From: an uncultured Bacteroidota bacterium
GTDB lineage: Bacteria > Bacteroidota > Bacteroidia > Chitinophagales > Chitinophagaceae
Direction: 5' to 3'
DNA: 64,000 bases
Assembly (NCBI GenBank): GCA_903887415.1
Contig: CAISPO010000037.1
Coordinates: 215,260 to 279,259 of the forward strand
Below the pieces are notes generated by a model. The model was given only the letters and a program-made list of their open reading frames with translations, ran no database searches and was not told the origin of the DNA. The position numbers and the translations under genes are program-made. This document shows positions 16,274-25,457 of the stretch, piece by piece (the first letter of the stretch is position 1; each line of letters begins with the position of its first letter).

Positions 16274-17932
16274 ATGTCGAATACAACAACAACATCCCGC
16301 ATTATCCGCTCGCCGCGTGGCTCAGAGCTTACCTGCAAGAACTGGGTAACAGAAGCGGCCTACCGCATGATACAAAACAACCTGGATCCCGAAGTGGCAG
16401 AACGCCCCGAAGACCTGGTGGTATATGGTGGTATAGGCAAGGCTGCCCGTAACTGGGAGAGCTTTGATAAAATACTGGATTGCCTTAAAAATCTGAATGA
16501 AGATGAGACACTGATGGTGCAGAGCGGCAAGCCTGTGGGTGTGCTGCGCTCTCATAAGAATGCGCCGCGTGTGCTGATCGCTAACTCTAATCTGGTGGGC
16601 CGTTGGGCAACGTGGGAAGTTTTTAGAGAGCTGGAAGCGAAAGGGCTGATGATGTATGGGCAAATGACCGCGGGTAGCTGGATATACATTGGTTCGCAGG
16701 GTATAGTGCAGGGCACGTATGAAACCTACTTATCGCTGGCTAATATACATTACAATGGCTCGCTGAAAGGGACGCTGAATGTTACTGCCGGACTTGGCGG
16801 TATGGGCGGCGCTCAGCCACTTGCCATAACCATGAACGAGGGTGTATGCCTGGCCGCCGAGATGGAAGAATGGCGCATCAAGAAGCGAGTGGAAACGCGC
16901 TACCTGGATAAGTGGACATCAGATATTGATGAGGGTATAGACTGGGCGCTGGATGCGAAAGCTAAGGGCGAGCGCGTATCGATAGGGGTGTGCTGCAATG
17001 TGGTGGATCTGCTGCAGCGGCTCATAGACCGTAACATAACGCCGGACACTTTGACCGACCAGACATCGGCACATGATGAACTGATCGGCTATTTCCCGGA
17101 GGGGCTGAGTGTGGCGGAAGCTAATGCACTGCGTGAGAGCGACCCTAAGGGATACGCAAACCGTTCACTCGATACCATGGCGCGGCATGTGCGGCAAATG
17201 CTGGAGCTGATGCGCCGTGGCGCCGTAACATTCGATTACGGCAATAACCTGCGCGGGCAGGCACATGATAAGCGTGATGTGAAGGATGCGTTTGATTTTC
17301 CGGGCTTTGTGCCTGCGTATATCAGGCCGCTGTTTTGTGAGGGCAAGGGGCCATTCCGCTGGGTGGCGCTGAGTGGCGATCCAGAAGATATTTATACAAC
17401 AGATAGGGCCATGAAGGAACTGTTCCCCGACAACAAAGGGCTGCACCGCTGGCTGGATATGGCCAGGGAGCGCATTGCTTTCCAGGGGCTGCCGGCGCGC
17501 ATATGCTGGCTGGGCATGGGTGAGCGTGAAAAAGCAGGGCTGATGTTTAATGAACTGGTACGGACAGGCAAAGTAAAGGCACCCATAGTAATAGGGCGCG
17601 ACCATCTGGATACAGGCTCGGTAGCATCTCCGAACCGCGAAACAGAAGCAATGAAGGACGGCAGCGATGCTATTGCCGACTGGCCGATATTGAATGCACT
17701 TATCAATACCGCAGGAGGCGCAAGCTGGGTGTCCTTCCATCATGGGGGTGGGGTAGGCATTGGCTATTCACTTCATGCAGGTATGGTGATCGTAGCTGAT
17801 GGCACGCAGGATGCAGAGGAAAGGTTGAAGCGGGTACTGTTTAATGACCCTGCAATGGGCGTGATACGACATGCGGATGCTGGGTATGATATTGCGATAG
17901 AGACGGGGGATAAATTTGGCTTAAACCTATAA
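16274..17932 (+). CDS. hutU: Urocanate hydratase
   Basis: A 552-aa cytoplasmic NAD-dependent enzyme of histidine degradation that converts urocanate to imidazolonepropionate. Full length for the family. Conserved segments include [12 protein letters not shown] near residue 50, the glycine-rich [13 protein letters not shown]-binding region near residue 175, GSDAIADWP and a late [16 protein letters not shown] near residue 480. The active-site region [12 protein letters not shown] carries the expected Cys. The other hut genes (hutH, hutI, fold-type hydrolases) are not in the window, so the pathway is dispersed or continues elsewhere. Confidence 0.95.
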   Translation: MSNTTTTSRIIRSPRGSELTCKNWVTEAAYRMIQNNLDPEVAERPEDLVVYGGIGKAARNWESFDKILDCLKNLNEDETLMVQSGKPVGVLRSHKNAPRVLIANSNLVGRWATWEVFRELEAKGLMMYGQMTAGSWIYIGSQGIVQGTYETYLSLANIHYNGSLKGTLNVTAGLGGMGGAQPLAITMNEGVCLAAEMEEWRIKKRVETRYLDKWTSDIDEGIDWALDAKAKGERVSIGVCCNVVDLLQRLIDRNITPDTLTDQTSAHDELIGYFPEGLSVAEANALRESDPKGYANRSLDTMARHVRQMLELMRRGAVTFDYGNNLRGQAHDKRDVKDAFDFPGFVPAYIRPLFCEGKGPFRWVALSGDPEDIYTTDRAMKELFPDNKGLHRWLDMARERIAFQGLPARICWLGMGEREKAGLMFNELVRTGKVKAPIVIGRDHLDTGSVASPNRETEAMKDGSDAIADWPILNALINTAGGASWVSFHHGGGVGIGYSLHAGMVIVADGTQDAEERLKRVLFNDPAMGVIRHADAGYDIAIETGDKFGLNL

Positions 17933-17944
17933 ACCCGTGACCCC

Positions 17945-17962
17945 TCCCGATAAAAATCGGGA
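17945..17962. terminator. Short hairpin after hutU
   Basis: Arms TCCCGAT/ATCGGGA with an AAAA loop, 12 bp past the hutU stop. The sequence is also of the CCCGAT...ATCGGG dispersed-repeat type seen at 3665-3680. Confidence 0.5.
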
Positions 17963-18132
17963 CCTTGTTTCGGGGAACCATCCATTTGACAACATCGCAG
18001 AATCTCAGCTTTTGCTCTTTATTCGACATATTTGTTTTTTCATTTAGAAGCGTAAGAGAATTTATTTTTAACCATCTGCCATCGCTAAGCGGGCAGATAA
18101 TAAGAGGAAGCCCCTTTAGGGGTTTGGGGTTT

Positions 18133-18612
18133 ATGTATCGCATAGGACAAGGAATAGATTTTCATAAATTAGTTGAAGGGCGGGAGTTCTGGCTTGGCGG
18201 TGTGCTGATACCACACAGTAAGGGGGCGCTGGGCCATTCGGATGCGGATGTGCTGCTGCATGCGATATGTGATGCATTACTCGGTGCTTTGAGCCTGGGC
18301 GATATAGGCCAGCATTTCCCCGATACGGATGCTGCTTATAAAGGAATAGATAGCAAAGTATTGCTTCAGAGGTCTTATCAGTTGGTTTGCGAAAAGGGCT
18401 ACACGCTTGTGAACATTGACAGTACTATTTTGCTGCAAGCCCCCAAGATCAGGAAGTATGTGGATGATATGAGGGGCGCGATTGCAGGGATACTTAATGT
18501 TTCTATAGACGATGTTTCTATCAAGGCAACTACTACCGAGCAATTGAGTTTCATAGGCAGGGAAGAAGGGATCGTTGCTACTGCGAATGTGCTGTTGCAG
18601 AAACAATCATAA
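18133..18612 (+). CDS. ispF: 2-C-methyl-D-erythritol 2,4-cyclodiphosphate synthase
   Basis: A 159-aa enzyme of the MEP isoprenoid pathway, which cyclises CDP-ME 2-phosphate. The start at 18133 (MYRIGQGIDFHKL) is chosen because it matches the family N-terminus with the metal-binding D-x-H pair; the longer open frame from 17965 would add 56 unrelated residues. Further motifs are LGHSDADVLLHAICDALLGA, which includes the third metal His, GDIGQHFPDTD, and a C-terminal KATTTEQLSFIGREEGI. Its stop overlaps the convergent oxidoreductase gene by 6 bp. An AAGCCCCTTTAGGGGTTTGG repeat abuts the start codon. Confidence 0.93.
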   Translation: MYRIGQGIDFHKLVEGREFWLGGVLIPHSKGALGHSDADVLLHAICDALLGALSLGDIGQHFPDTDAAYKGIDSKVLLQRSYQLVCEKGYTLVNIDSTILLQAPKIRKYVDDMRGAIAGILNVSIDDVSIKATTTEQLSFIGREEGIVATANVLLQKQS

Positions 18613-19377
18613 TCCGGCGTAGTAATCATAACCCTGTTCTGCCCAGTAATCTTTTGGCTTGTCGTTGCTGAAATACATAACTCCTATACGTTTCAGGTGT
18701 TTGATGCCGTACTTCACCGGTATGATAAGCCGTAGTGGGTAGCCCTGATCCTGCGGCAATGGTTTTCCATTCATTTCATAGCAGAGCAATGTTTGCGGCT
18801 GCAGCATACTGGGCATGTCGTTGCCCACATAGTAAGCCTGGTCCGGCGTTATCATGCCTACATACTTCATGCTCATTTGCGGGGCAAGGTTGTATTTTTC
18901 CATAAAGTCGCTGAAGCGCACGCCGCCCCACCACGTCACCTGGCTCCATCCTTCCACGCATTTAAAGTCGAATACAATTTCTGTTTTTGGGAGGGCCTTG
19001 ATGTCAGCAAGAGTCAGCACTAAAGTATCTCCCGGTTTTCGGGCCACCTTAAGCCGCCAGGTGGTATCAAGTACGCCATCCATGCCTACATCGCCATTCA
19101 CGCGCACATTTTTCACTGCGTTTTCTTTCTTGAATGATCTCGTTTCATTTTTCTTGCTGAAGAACAGGCTGAATATTTTGTCATCAGCATTCAGCGCCTT
19201 TCTCAATGTAGGCTGCACACTACTGGCAGACTGCGGCTGGTTATATAGCTTAAAGAAAAGGATGCCGCCAATAGCGAGGCAGATAAAGAAAACAGAAAAT
19301 GAAATAATGGTACGCCGTTTGATCTCGCGCTCCACAGATTGATTTCCTGTAGTGTCTATGTTTGGTGGCGTTTTCAT
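18607..19377 (-). CDS. Membrane-anchored sulfite-oxidase-fold molybdopterin protein
   Basis: A 256-aa protein. A short cytoplasmic N-terminus with RRTIISF is followed by a hydrophobic segment at about residues 24-42, either a signal anchor or a Tat-like signal. The rest is a sulfite-oxidase-type molybdopterin-binding domain: VFDFKCVEGWSQVTWWGG (about residues 135-155) holds the Cys expected to ligate molybdenum, with GYPLRLIIPVKYG further on. It belongs to the YedY/MsrP/SUOX superfamily, but the substrate is unknown. It overlaps the upstream cytochrome b561-like gene by 4 bp (ATGA), so a membrane cytochrome b plus molybdoenzyme pair is likely, similar in logic to MsrPQ. Confidence 0.82.
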   Translation of the reverse strand: MKTPPNIDTTGNQSVEREIKRRTIISFSVFFICLAIGGILFFKLYNQPQSASSVQPTLRKALNADDKIFSLFFSKKNETRSFKKENAVKNVRVNGDVGMDGVLDTTWRLKVARKPGDTLVLTLADIKALPKTEIVFDFKCVEGWSQVTWWGGVRFSDFMEKYNLAPQMSMKYVGMITPDQAYYVGNDMPSMLQPQTLLCYEMNGKPLPQDQGYPLRLIIPVKYGIKHLKRIGVMYFSNDKPKDYWAEQGYDYYAGL

Positions 19378-20189
19378 GCTTGGGGTGGTTCGGTTGTTTC
19401 AGTTGTTTCGATCTGTTCACTTGATTCTGCCAGCTCGATCGTTTCAGTTGGTTCCACAGCTTCAATTGTTTTAACTAGTTCACTTGCTTCGGGCAACATT
19501 ATAGATTCGGGTTCGGCAGCAGGAGCAAGGTCTTCATATTTTTCTACTTCAAATCCGGTGACCATTGCCTGAAAATTATTCCAGCCTGCAAGGATCACCT
19601 GCCCCACATGCACCAGGAAGAACAGGGCATAACCCAGCGTAAGGATAAAATGCTCTATACGGGCGGCTTCGTAGCCACCGCACATAGCGCACAACAAATG
19701 AAACTGTACTGGCTTATAAATAGCAAGGCCGGTGATCACAGAGCCCATACCCATAACTACGATGGATGAATAAGCTATGCGCTGCGCTGCATTATATTTA
19801 TCCTGTGGCGGGGCAGTCTTCCTTATATGCAGATCATGCAGCACCACTTGCCATGCTTCTTTGAACGAATGCCTGTTTGGCAAGAGGTAGCGCCATTCAC
19901 CCGAGAAAATGGTGTAGAGCACATACAGCAAGCCATTCAGAAAGAAGAACCACATAAAGAAGAAGTGAAACGCCATGCCGGTGGACAGCTTAAACGGGAT
20001 GTGCAACGCATCATAGAATGACTGGGGGAAAAACTTCAGCAATGTTTTGTCGTTCCAGCCAAGTTTATACACATCATTGGCCCAGTAAATAAGCAGCCCG
20101 CTCCAGATCATAACGGTGAGCACCGGGAAATTGATCCAGTGAAACCAGCGAATAGCAAGAGGATGTTTTTTAACGATGCGCTTCTTCAT
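19374..20189 (-). CDS. Cytochrome b561-like membrane subunit with acidic tail
   Basis: A 271-aa membrane protein with four helices in the style of bacterial di-heme cytochrome b561 or the thiosulfate/hydrogenase cytochrome b group. HPLAIRWFHWINFPVL at the start, HIPFKL/FHFFFMW in the middle, and FLVHVGQVILAGWNNF near residue 215 offer the heme-ligating His. From about residue 225 a tail rich in Glu, Thr, Pro and Ser (repeated ETIE/ETTE units) extends beyond the usual domain. It likely passes electrons to or from the downstream molybdopterin protein, which it overlaps by 4 bp. Confidence 0.75.
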   Translation of the reverse strand: MKKRIVKKHPLAIRWFHWINFPVLTVMIWSGLLIYWANDVYKLGWNDKTLLKFFPQSFYDALHIPFKLSTGMAFHFFFMWFFFLNGLLYVLYTIFSGEWRYLLPNRHSFKEAWQVVLHDLHIRKTAPPQDKYNAAQRIAYSSIVVMGMGSVITGLAIYKPVQFHLLCAMCGGYEAARIEHFILTLGYALFFLVHVGQVILAGWNNFQAMVTGFEVEKYEDLAPAAEPESIMLPEASELVKTIEAVEPTETIELAESSEQIETTETTEPPQA

Positions 20190-20240
20190 ACTGCCGTATT
20201 AAAGTTACGTAACAAGGTGTTAGAAAGTTTTCGCTTACTA

Positions 20241-21161
20241 TTATCTTATTATTTCCAGGGTACCGCCATTATCAGTTACTGTAAGTTTATGAGTGGCGCC
20301 AAGGGTGAGTGTATAATTTATTTCCTGGTGGCCGGCAGGGAAGTTGAAACAGACCGGGTAATCATATTCCTTTACTTTATCGAAGATTATTTCTTCTATA
20401 GTTTGCCCGAAGGGACGTGTGGTATCTTCCATTTCGGTAAATCCGCCTAAGATAAGCGCACTAATATTATCCAGTTTGCCGGCACGTTTGAGTGTCAGCA
20501 TCATGCGGTCTATCTTATATAAGTGTTCGCCTATGTCCTCGATGAACAGGATCTTTCCTGTTGTATCCACCTCTGATACGGAGCCGATGAGGTGCGTGAG
20601 CAAAGAAAGATTGCCGCCTGTAAGCTCAGCAGTAGTTTCACCATTACGATTGAAGGAGGCGGGTGGCGTTTCATATCGCAATTCTGCGCCGGTTAGCGCC
20701 GAAAGCAGCGTTTCTAAATAGGGTTCGTTTTCTGTTTCTGGCTTGAATGCCCCGCACATCGGGCTGTGTAATGATGCGGTGTTTCCGCAAGCCTGTAGAT
20801 GATTTTGTAGTACGGTAATATCACTGAAGCCGCAGATCCATTTTGGCTTTTTCAGAAAAGTCCGGAGATCAATGTCGTCTATGATTCGGCTCAGGCCATA
20901 ACCACCGCGGCCCATAAGTATAGCATCTATCTCAGGGTCGTTCATCATCTCCTGCAGGTCTGCCAGGCGCTGGGCATCTGTGCCCGAAAAATAGAAATGT
21001 TCAGTGCCTATTGTTTTGCCCTGCTTCACTTTAAAACCCCATTTTTCCAGCACAACAATTGCATAGGCAACACGATCGGCAGATACGTAGCCCGATGGAC
21101 ATGTAATTCCTATTACAGAGCCTTGTTTCAGAAATGGTGGTTGATTCATTGTTGTACTCAT
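20241..21161 (-). CDS. ldcA: LD-carboxypeptidase (peptidase S66)
   Basis: A 306-aa muropeptide LD-carboxypeptidase that removes D-Ala from tetrapeptides during peptidoglycan recycling. Conserved points: GITCPSGYV near the start, MGRGGYGLSRIIDDID, WICGFSDIT with the likely nucleophile Ser, LFIEDIGE with the Glu, and FNFPAGHQEINYTLTLG with the catalytic His. No signal peptide, so it is cytosolic. Its ATG overlaps the stop of the Rieske gene (ATGA), making it the last gene of a compact minus-strand block. Confidence 0.88.
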   Translation of the reverse strand: MSTTMNQPPFLKQGSVIGITCPSGYVSADRVAYAIVVLEKWGFKVKQGKTIGTEHFYFSGTDAQRLADLQEMMNDPEIDAILMGRGGYGLSRIIDDIDLRTFLKKPKWICGFSDITVLQNHLQACGNTASLHSPMCGAFKPETENEPYLETLLSALTGAELRYETPPASFNRNGETTAELTGGNLSLLTHLIGSVSEVDTTGKILFIEDIGEHLYKIDRMMLTLKRAGKLDNISALILGGFTEMEDTTRPFGQTIEEIIFDKVKEYDYPVCFNFPAGHQEINYTLTLGATHKLTVTDNGGTLEIIR

Positions 21162-21493
21162 AAATTTGTTTGATCTAAGATACCAACAAAAATATCATCG
21201 CCTCTTACTTCTGTAGGGTAGGTAAACAATTTATATCCCTCTCCGCTTGTGTTGCGGCCATTGGCAGGGTCGAACCGGTATTTGTGGTCGGGGCATACTA
21301 TGCGGCCAAGGCCATCTATCCAGCCAGCACATAGTGGTGCTCCGGCATGAGGGCACAGTGCCGTGAAGGCATAAATTTTATCGCCTCTTTTCAATAGTCC
21401 TATTCTTTTTACGGAGACAGTCACCTCCATAAGTTTATTTTCTTCCAACAAGGAAAATAAATGCAGTTCTACCTTATGCCAAGTGTAAATCAT
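21158..21493 (-). CDS. Rieske [2Fe-2S] ferredoxin-like protein
   Basis: A 111-aa protein consisting of one Rieske domain. CPHAGAPLC and CPDHKYRFD provide the Cys-x-His and Cys-x-x-His ligands of the [2Fe-2S] cluster. The start at 21493 (MIYTWHKVEL) is preferred because it forms a TAATG overlap with the tadA stop; the longer frame from 21535 would overlap tadA by 43 bp. It resembles small nitrite-reductase-small-subunit/ferredoxin type proteins that feed oxygenases. No oxygenase is adjacent, so the partner is unknown. ldcA follows with a 4-bp overlap. Confidence 0.85.
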   Translation of the reverse strand: MIYTWHKVELHLFSLLEENKLMEVTVSVKRIGLLKRGDKIYAFTALCPHAGAPLCAGWIDGLGRIVCPDHKYRFDPANGRNTSGEGYKLFTYPTEVRGDDIFVGILDQTNL

Positions 21494-21936
21494 TATCTGC
21501 GCGCTATAAAAAAGTCTTTCATCAGCTGTGCACATTCATCAGCCATTACACCTTTTGTTACCTCTGCCTTAGGATGAAAAGGAAAGTTCTCACCAGTGAT
21601 TTTTCGGTAGCCATTCTTTATGTCTTCTGCACCATACACAATGCGTTTTATTTTCGACCAGTACATGGCCCCGCAACACATGAGGCAGGGTTCTACTGTA
21701 ACATATAAAACGGCCTCGGGCAGGTATTTACTTCCGAGCGTATTGAAAGCCGAAGTAAGCGCGATCATCTCTGCGTGCGCTGTGCTGTCATTAAGCTGCT
21801 CGACCTGGTTATGGCCGCGGGCTATGATCTTATTATCCCAAACCACTACTGCGCCCACAGGTACTTCGCCTGCATCATAGGCTTCCCTCGCTTGTTTCAG
21901 CGCTTCTTTCATAAAGTGGTTGTCGTCCAGTTCCAT
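21493..21936 (-). CDS. tadA: tRNA adenosine deaminase-type nucleoside deaminase
   Basis: A 147-aa zinc deaminase. HAEMIAL gives the metal His and proton-shuttle Glu, and VEPCLMCCGAM gives the two zinc-binding Cys. The start MELDDNHFMKEALKQAREAYDAG and the overall length fit bacterial TadA, which makes inosine at the tRNA-Arg wobble position. A guanine-deaminase role is the main alternative for this family. It lies 9 bp after the ROK kinase gene. Confidence 0.85.
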   Translation of the reverse strand: MELDDNHFMKEALKQAREAYDAGEVPVGAVVVWDNKIIARGHNQVEQLNDSTAHAEMIALTSAFNTLGSKYLPEAVLYVTVEPCLMCCGAMYWSKIKRIVYGAEDIKNGYRKITGENFPFHPKAEVTKGVMADECAQLMKDFFIARR

Positions 21937-21945
21937 AAATCAGTT

Positions 21946-22887
21946 TTACCACGCCAGCGCGCTCGCCCCCAATATTGCTGCATCCGCATCGGGCAGCGCA
22001 GATTGCAACAGCAGCACCTTATTCTGAAAAATGTTCAGCATGTTTTCTTCCATATACTTGTGCACAGGCTTTAGCAACAAATCCCCCGCCTGCGCCAGGC
22101 CACCAAAAAAAATAATGGCTTCGGGTGATGTGATAGCTACCATATCTGCGAGTGTTTGCCCTAATATTTTCGCTGTAAAGTCAAATAGCTCAAGTGCAAA
22201 AAGATCTCCTTTTGCTGCTGCTTCATGGATCAGCTTTGCAGTTATCTTTCCTTTGTTTGCTCTTAGTTCGGTATCCGTGTTTCTCTGATCCAGCCACTCA
22301 TTGGCGGTGCGCACAATACCTGTGGCTGAAGCATATGCTTCCAGGCAGCCACTGCGGCCACAGCCGCATTTGCGGCCATCGCGCACAGCTATCACATGTC
22401 CCAGTTCGCCGGCGAAGCCATCATGCCCGTATATCATCTGGCCATTGGCCACAAAGCCGCTGCCCACTCCTGTGCCTAGTGTGACGAGTATAAAATCTTT
22501 CATGCCCTTTGCTGCGCCATACATCATTTCGCCTATGGCTGCTGCGTTGGCGTCGTTAGTAAGTGTTGTTTTCAGGCCTAAGGCTTCACCTACTGTTTTT
22601 ACCACTGGTATCACGCCGCGCCACGGCAGGTTGGGGGCGAATACAATTTCGCCGGTAAAGAAATTGCCATTAGGCGCCCCGATGCCCACTCCGTTAATGT
22701 TCTCTTTACCGAACCCGTCTATCAATGGCGCCAGCACTTGTTTCATTGCAGTGAAATAATCCTCCACGGTATCATGCCCGGTTGTGGGCATACTGCCTTT
22801 TGCGATGATCTCGCCACGCCGGTTCACCACGCCAAAAGAAGTGTTTGTGCCGCCGATATCAATGCCCAGCACCAATGGTTGCGTCAT
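21946..22887 (-). CDS. ROK-family sugar kinase (glucokinase-like)
   Basis: A 313-aa kinase. LGIDIGGTNTSFGVV is the phosphate-binding loop. GAPNGNFFTGEIVFAPNLPW, in pieces, matches the sugar-binding region of ROK glucokinases. ELGHVI with the CGCGRSGCLEAYAS cluster near residues 180-195 is the ROK zinc motif. The start at 22887 (MTQPLVLG) is chosen; the frame open to 22941 would extend further into the transporter gene. Even so, it overlaps the transporter 3' end by 29 bp, suggesting translational coupling. Together with the transporter it forms an uptake-and-phosphorylation pair. Confidence 0.88.
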   Translation of the reverse strand: MTQPLVLGIDIGGTNTSFGVVNRRGEIIAKGSMPTTGHDTVEDYFTAMKQVLAPLIDGFGKENINGVGIGAPNGNFFTGEIVFAPNLPWRGVIPVVKTVGEALGLKTTLTNDANAAAIGEMMYGAAKGMKDFILVTLGTGVGSGFVANGQMIYGHDGFAGELGHVIAVRDGRKCGCGRSGCLEAYASATGIVRTANEWLDQRNTDTELRANKGKITAKLIHEAAAKGDLFALELFDFTAKILGQTLADMVAITSPEAIIFFGGLAQAGDLLLKPVHKYMEENMLNIFQNKVLLLQSALPDADAAILGASALAW

Positions 22888-24514
22888 AGTCAATGCCTTG
22901 TTTTTGTAAGATGCGTTTTGCAGAGAAACCGAACCAGGCAAGGTATGCGAACCCTATTACCGGTACCCAATAAGACTGATGAATACCGATTGCTTTAAGA
23001 TCGGCCAGCTTGCCCTGCAATGGTGGGATAATAGCACCACCCAGTATCATCATGACTAGGAATGCAGAGCCTTGCGCCATGTACTTGCCCAGCCCGGCAA
23101 TCGACAACGCGAAAATGCAGGGCCACATAATGGAACAAAATAACCCGCCACTAAGAAAGGCATAGGTAGAAATCTTGCCTGTGGTAAACAAGCCGATGAG
23201 CATAAAAGCCACACCGAGCACAGAAAATACCTGTAATGTTTTTGCCGGCTTATCCTGTGTGGCATAAAATGCAACTGCCTGTATGAGTACACATGCTACA
23301 TAGCCATAGAATGGGTTCATATCATTTTGCGCTACAGAGTTTACGCCAAGCACTACCAGAAAAGCAATGACAGGCACTATAAACAACAGGATCGTTTTCA
23401 CGCTTCCCTTTGGTTCAAATATTTTTATCGAACCGGTCCAGCGGCCGATCATGAGGCTTCCCCAGTAAACGGAAATGAATGGAGCTACTTGCGATGCTGT
23501 GTATCCCCCGAATAATGGCTGTTCCAGCAGTGCGCCCATATTGCTTTGTATGGTTACCTCTACACCCACGTACGTAAATATGGCGAGCATACCGAGTATC
23601 AACTGTGGGTACTGCATCGCACCCCAGCCGGTAGTATTTTTCCGCGCGCTGAGCAAGGAAACAAGCAATACGCCAACTATGGAAATAAGGCCGCCCACCA
23701 GCCAGCGGAAACGCTCTGTCTGGATGGACTCCAGTACAGCAGGATCATTGGTCTCAACCATGTAGCTTCTGAAAACCGGGACGAAAACGCCAATAAGCAG
23801 CAGGGTCATTATGCCCAGCGCCATCAAGGCCTTTGGCGATTGCTCTGATTGGGTCTCATACTTGCCTGCGGGTAATTTCTTAGAGAAGAAAAACAGCCCG
23901 GCGGCCAGGAGGAACAAGGCACCAACACAGGCATATAGTATCGTAACCTTATCAAGGCCTAATGAATTGATCTGGTCATCTTTGGCGATCGTGGTGCCGA
24001 ACAACGCCAGCGCTACTATTATAGGCCCTATCATGGTACCAAATGAATTGATGCCGCCACCAAGGGTGATGCGATGTGTTCCCGTTTCAGGCGGGCCAAG
24101 CAGGGTAGCAAATGGGTTGGCTGCGGTCTGCTGCAAAGAAAAGCCAAGCGCCACGGTAAACAACCCCGCGAGCATACCGGGAAACGTATTTGCATTCACA
24201 GCCAGTATCATCACCATAGCGCCAATAGCAGAGAACATCAACCCATACACAATACTGTTTTTAAATCCCCAACGGGCAACAACATCTTTCTTAAACACGG
24301 ACGCTATGAAGTAAAGCGTTAGCGCGCCAAGGTAATAAGCCAGGTAGAACGCAAAGTCTATCAATTGCGACTGGAACTGGTCCAGCTTAAAATAGTGTTT
24401 GCAAAAAGGGATAAATACGCCATTGCCGGCAGCAATAAAGCCCCAGAAAAAAAATACAGTTACTAGCGTAGAAAGCGCTCCTGAATTTGATGGCCGTTTT
24501 TGTATATCGCTCAT
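22859..24514 (-). CDS. Sugar MFS transporter (FucP/GluP-like)
   Basis: A 551-aa membrane protein with about twelve to fourteen hydrophobic segments. The N-terminal half carries FFFWGFIAAGNGVFIPFCK and a QSQLIDFAFYLAYYLGA segment like FucP and the glucose/galactose transporter GluP, which are proton-coupled sugar importers. LQQTAANPFATLLGPPETG near residue 135 is a conserved loop of this group. It is longer than E. coli FucP because of inserted segments around residues 245-300, as is common in Bacteroidota. It is followed directly by a ROK kinase, implying intake and phosphorylation of glucose or a related hexose. Confidence 0.85.
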   Translation of the reverse strand: MSDIQKRPSNSGALSTLVTVFFFWGFIAAGNGVFIPFCKHYFKLDQFQSQLIDFAFYLAYYLGALTLYFIASVFKKDVVARWGFKNSIVYGLMFSAIGAMVMILAVNANTFPGMLAGLFTVALGFSLQQTAANPFATLLGPPETGTHRITLGGGINSFGTMIGPIIVALALFGTTIAKDDQINSLGLDKVTILYACVGALFLLAAGLFFFSKKLPAGKYETQSEQSPKALMALGIMTLLLIGVFVPVFRSYMVETNDPAVLESIQTERFRWLVGGLISIVGVLLVSLLSARKNTTGWGAMQYPQLILGMLAIFTYVGVEVTIQSNMGALLEQPLFGGYTASQVAPFISVYWGSLMIGRWTGSIKIFEPKGSVKTILLFIVPVIAFLVVLGVNSVAQNDMNPFYGYVACVLIQAVAFYATQDKPAKTLQVFSVLGVAFMLIGLFTTGKISTYAFLSGGLFCSIMWPCIFALSIAGLGKYMAQGSAFLVMMILGGAIIPPLQGKLADLKAIGIHQSYWVPVIGFAYLAWFGFSAKRILQKQGIDYDATIGAGH

Positions 24515-24516
24515 GC

Positions 24517-24556
24517 CTGATAAGTTAAAAAAGTTAAAAGGTTAAAAGGGTTAAAA
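24517..24556. repeat. GTTAAAAGG-type short repeat
   Basis: Tandem, slightly variable units of GTTAAAAG(G) lie between the cvfB stop and the transporter start. A similar run occurs at 28916-28951 upstream of the permease gene. This is a dispersed low-complexity repeat. Confidence 0.45.
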
Positions 24557-24560
24557 GTGG

Positions 24561-25394
24561 TCAATTCTCTTCGAGCTTCGTGCCTGCTTGGGTGAAACTA
24601 ACCAGCCTTTTTTTGTAGAGTGCGCCAAGGGTCATTTTAAAGGTTTTCTTGCTCATACCGAATGTTGCGTGTATGTCTTCCGGGCTTGATTTGTCGTTGA
24701 ATGGCATATAGCCACTGTTGCTTTTCAAATAGGAAAGGATATGCTCTTCCTCTCCGAGCACCTTGGTATATCCTTTTACTCCGGGAGATACGTCGATCTT
24801 ATTATCTGGCCTGATGTGCTTTACAAAGCCCTTTAGTTTTTCGCCCACTTCCAGCTCCCGGAAAACTTCATTGAAGTGGAGCACGCCCATATGCTGGCTG
24901 TTGATGATCACCTTGTAACCAATGTCTGTTTTCTGATACACAACAAGGTCCACAGGCTCATTGTTTGCTACGGTGAGCTCGTAGTTGCTCAGGTATTTGT
25001 CTATCTTTTCTGTCCCGGTTACACGGCCGGTCTGTGCATCTATGAACAGACGTATTAGCCGTTTGTCGCCTGCCCGCATTTTGCGTTCCTGAAGTGAGAT
25101 GGGCGCAAAGACATCCTTCATTACACCCCACTTTACGAAAGCCCCGGCTGAGTTTACATCGGCTACTTCCATCATGGCTATTTCGCCTACGGTGGCAACT
25201 GGCTTGTCGGTAGTGGCTATGAGCCTGCCATCATTATCGTGATAGATAAACACCGTGATCTCATCATCCACTTTCAGGTCTTTGGGCACATATCTTTTGG
25301 GCAGCAGTATCTCATCTGCACCGCCATCAAGGTACAGACCAAAGTCAACCGCCTTGATTACTTTAAGTGTATTGTATTCGCCTACTTTTATCAT
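24561..25394 (-). CDS. cvfB: S1-like RNA-binding protein
   Basis: A 277-aa cytoplasmic protein of the CvfB/YitL family. It has several S1-like OB folds (about residues 5-65, 70-130 and 145-210) and a winged-helix C-terminus reading IHATFGMSKKTFKMTLGALYKKRLV near 240-270. The start at 25394 (MIKVGEYNTLKVIKAVDFG) fits the family; the open frame extends 14 residues further but lacks a matching N-terminus. In staphylococci the family affects virulence gene expression through RNA binding. Here it is likely a general RNA-binding regulator. It may be the first gene of the block running to ldcA. Confidence 0.85.
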   Translation of the reverse strand: MIKVGEYNTLKVIKAVDFGLYLDGGADEILLPKRYVPKDLKVDDEITVFIYHDNDGRLIATTDKPVATVGEIAMMEVADVNSAGAFVKWGVMKDVFAPISLQERKMRAGDKRLIRLFIDAQTGRVTGTEKIDKYLSNYELTVANNEPVDLVVYQKTDIGYKVIINSQHMGVLHFNEVFRELEVGEKLKGFVKHIRPDNKIDVSPGVKGYTKVLGEEEHILSYLKSNSGYMPFNDKSSPEDIHATFGMSKKTFKMTLGALYKKRLVSFTQAGTKLEEN

Positions 25395-25457
25395 TGCTTT
25401 GTAATATACGGCGATAAGTGATAAGTTGATTAACAATAGGGAGGGAGGTGGCTATTT

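Noticed and set aside
17165..17743. A 192-codon minus-strand open frame
   Set aside because: Antisense to hutU; no recognisable features.
17965..18132. N-terminal extension of IspF
   Set aside because: The family begins at the M-x-R-I-G-x-G-x-D-x-H segment, which starts at 18133.
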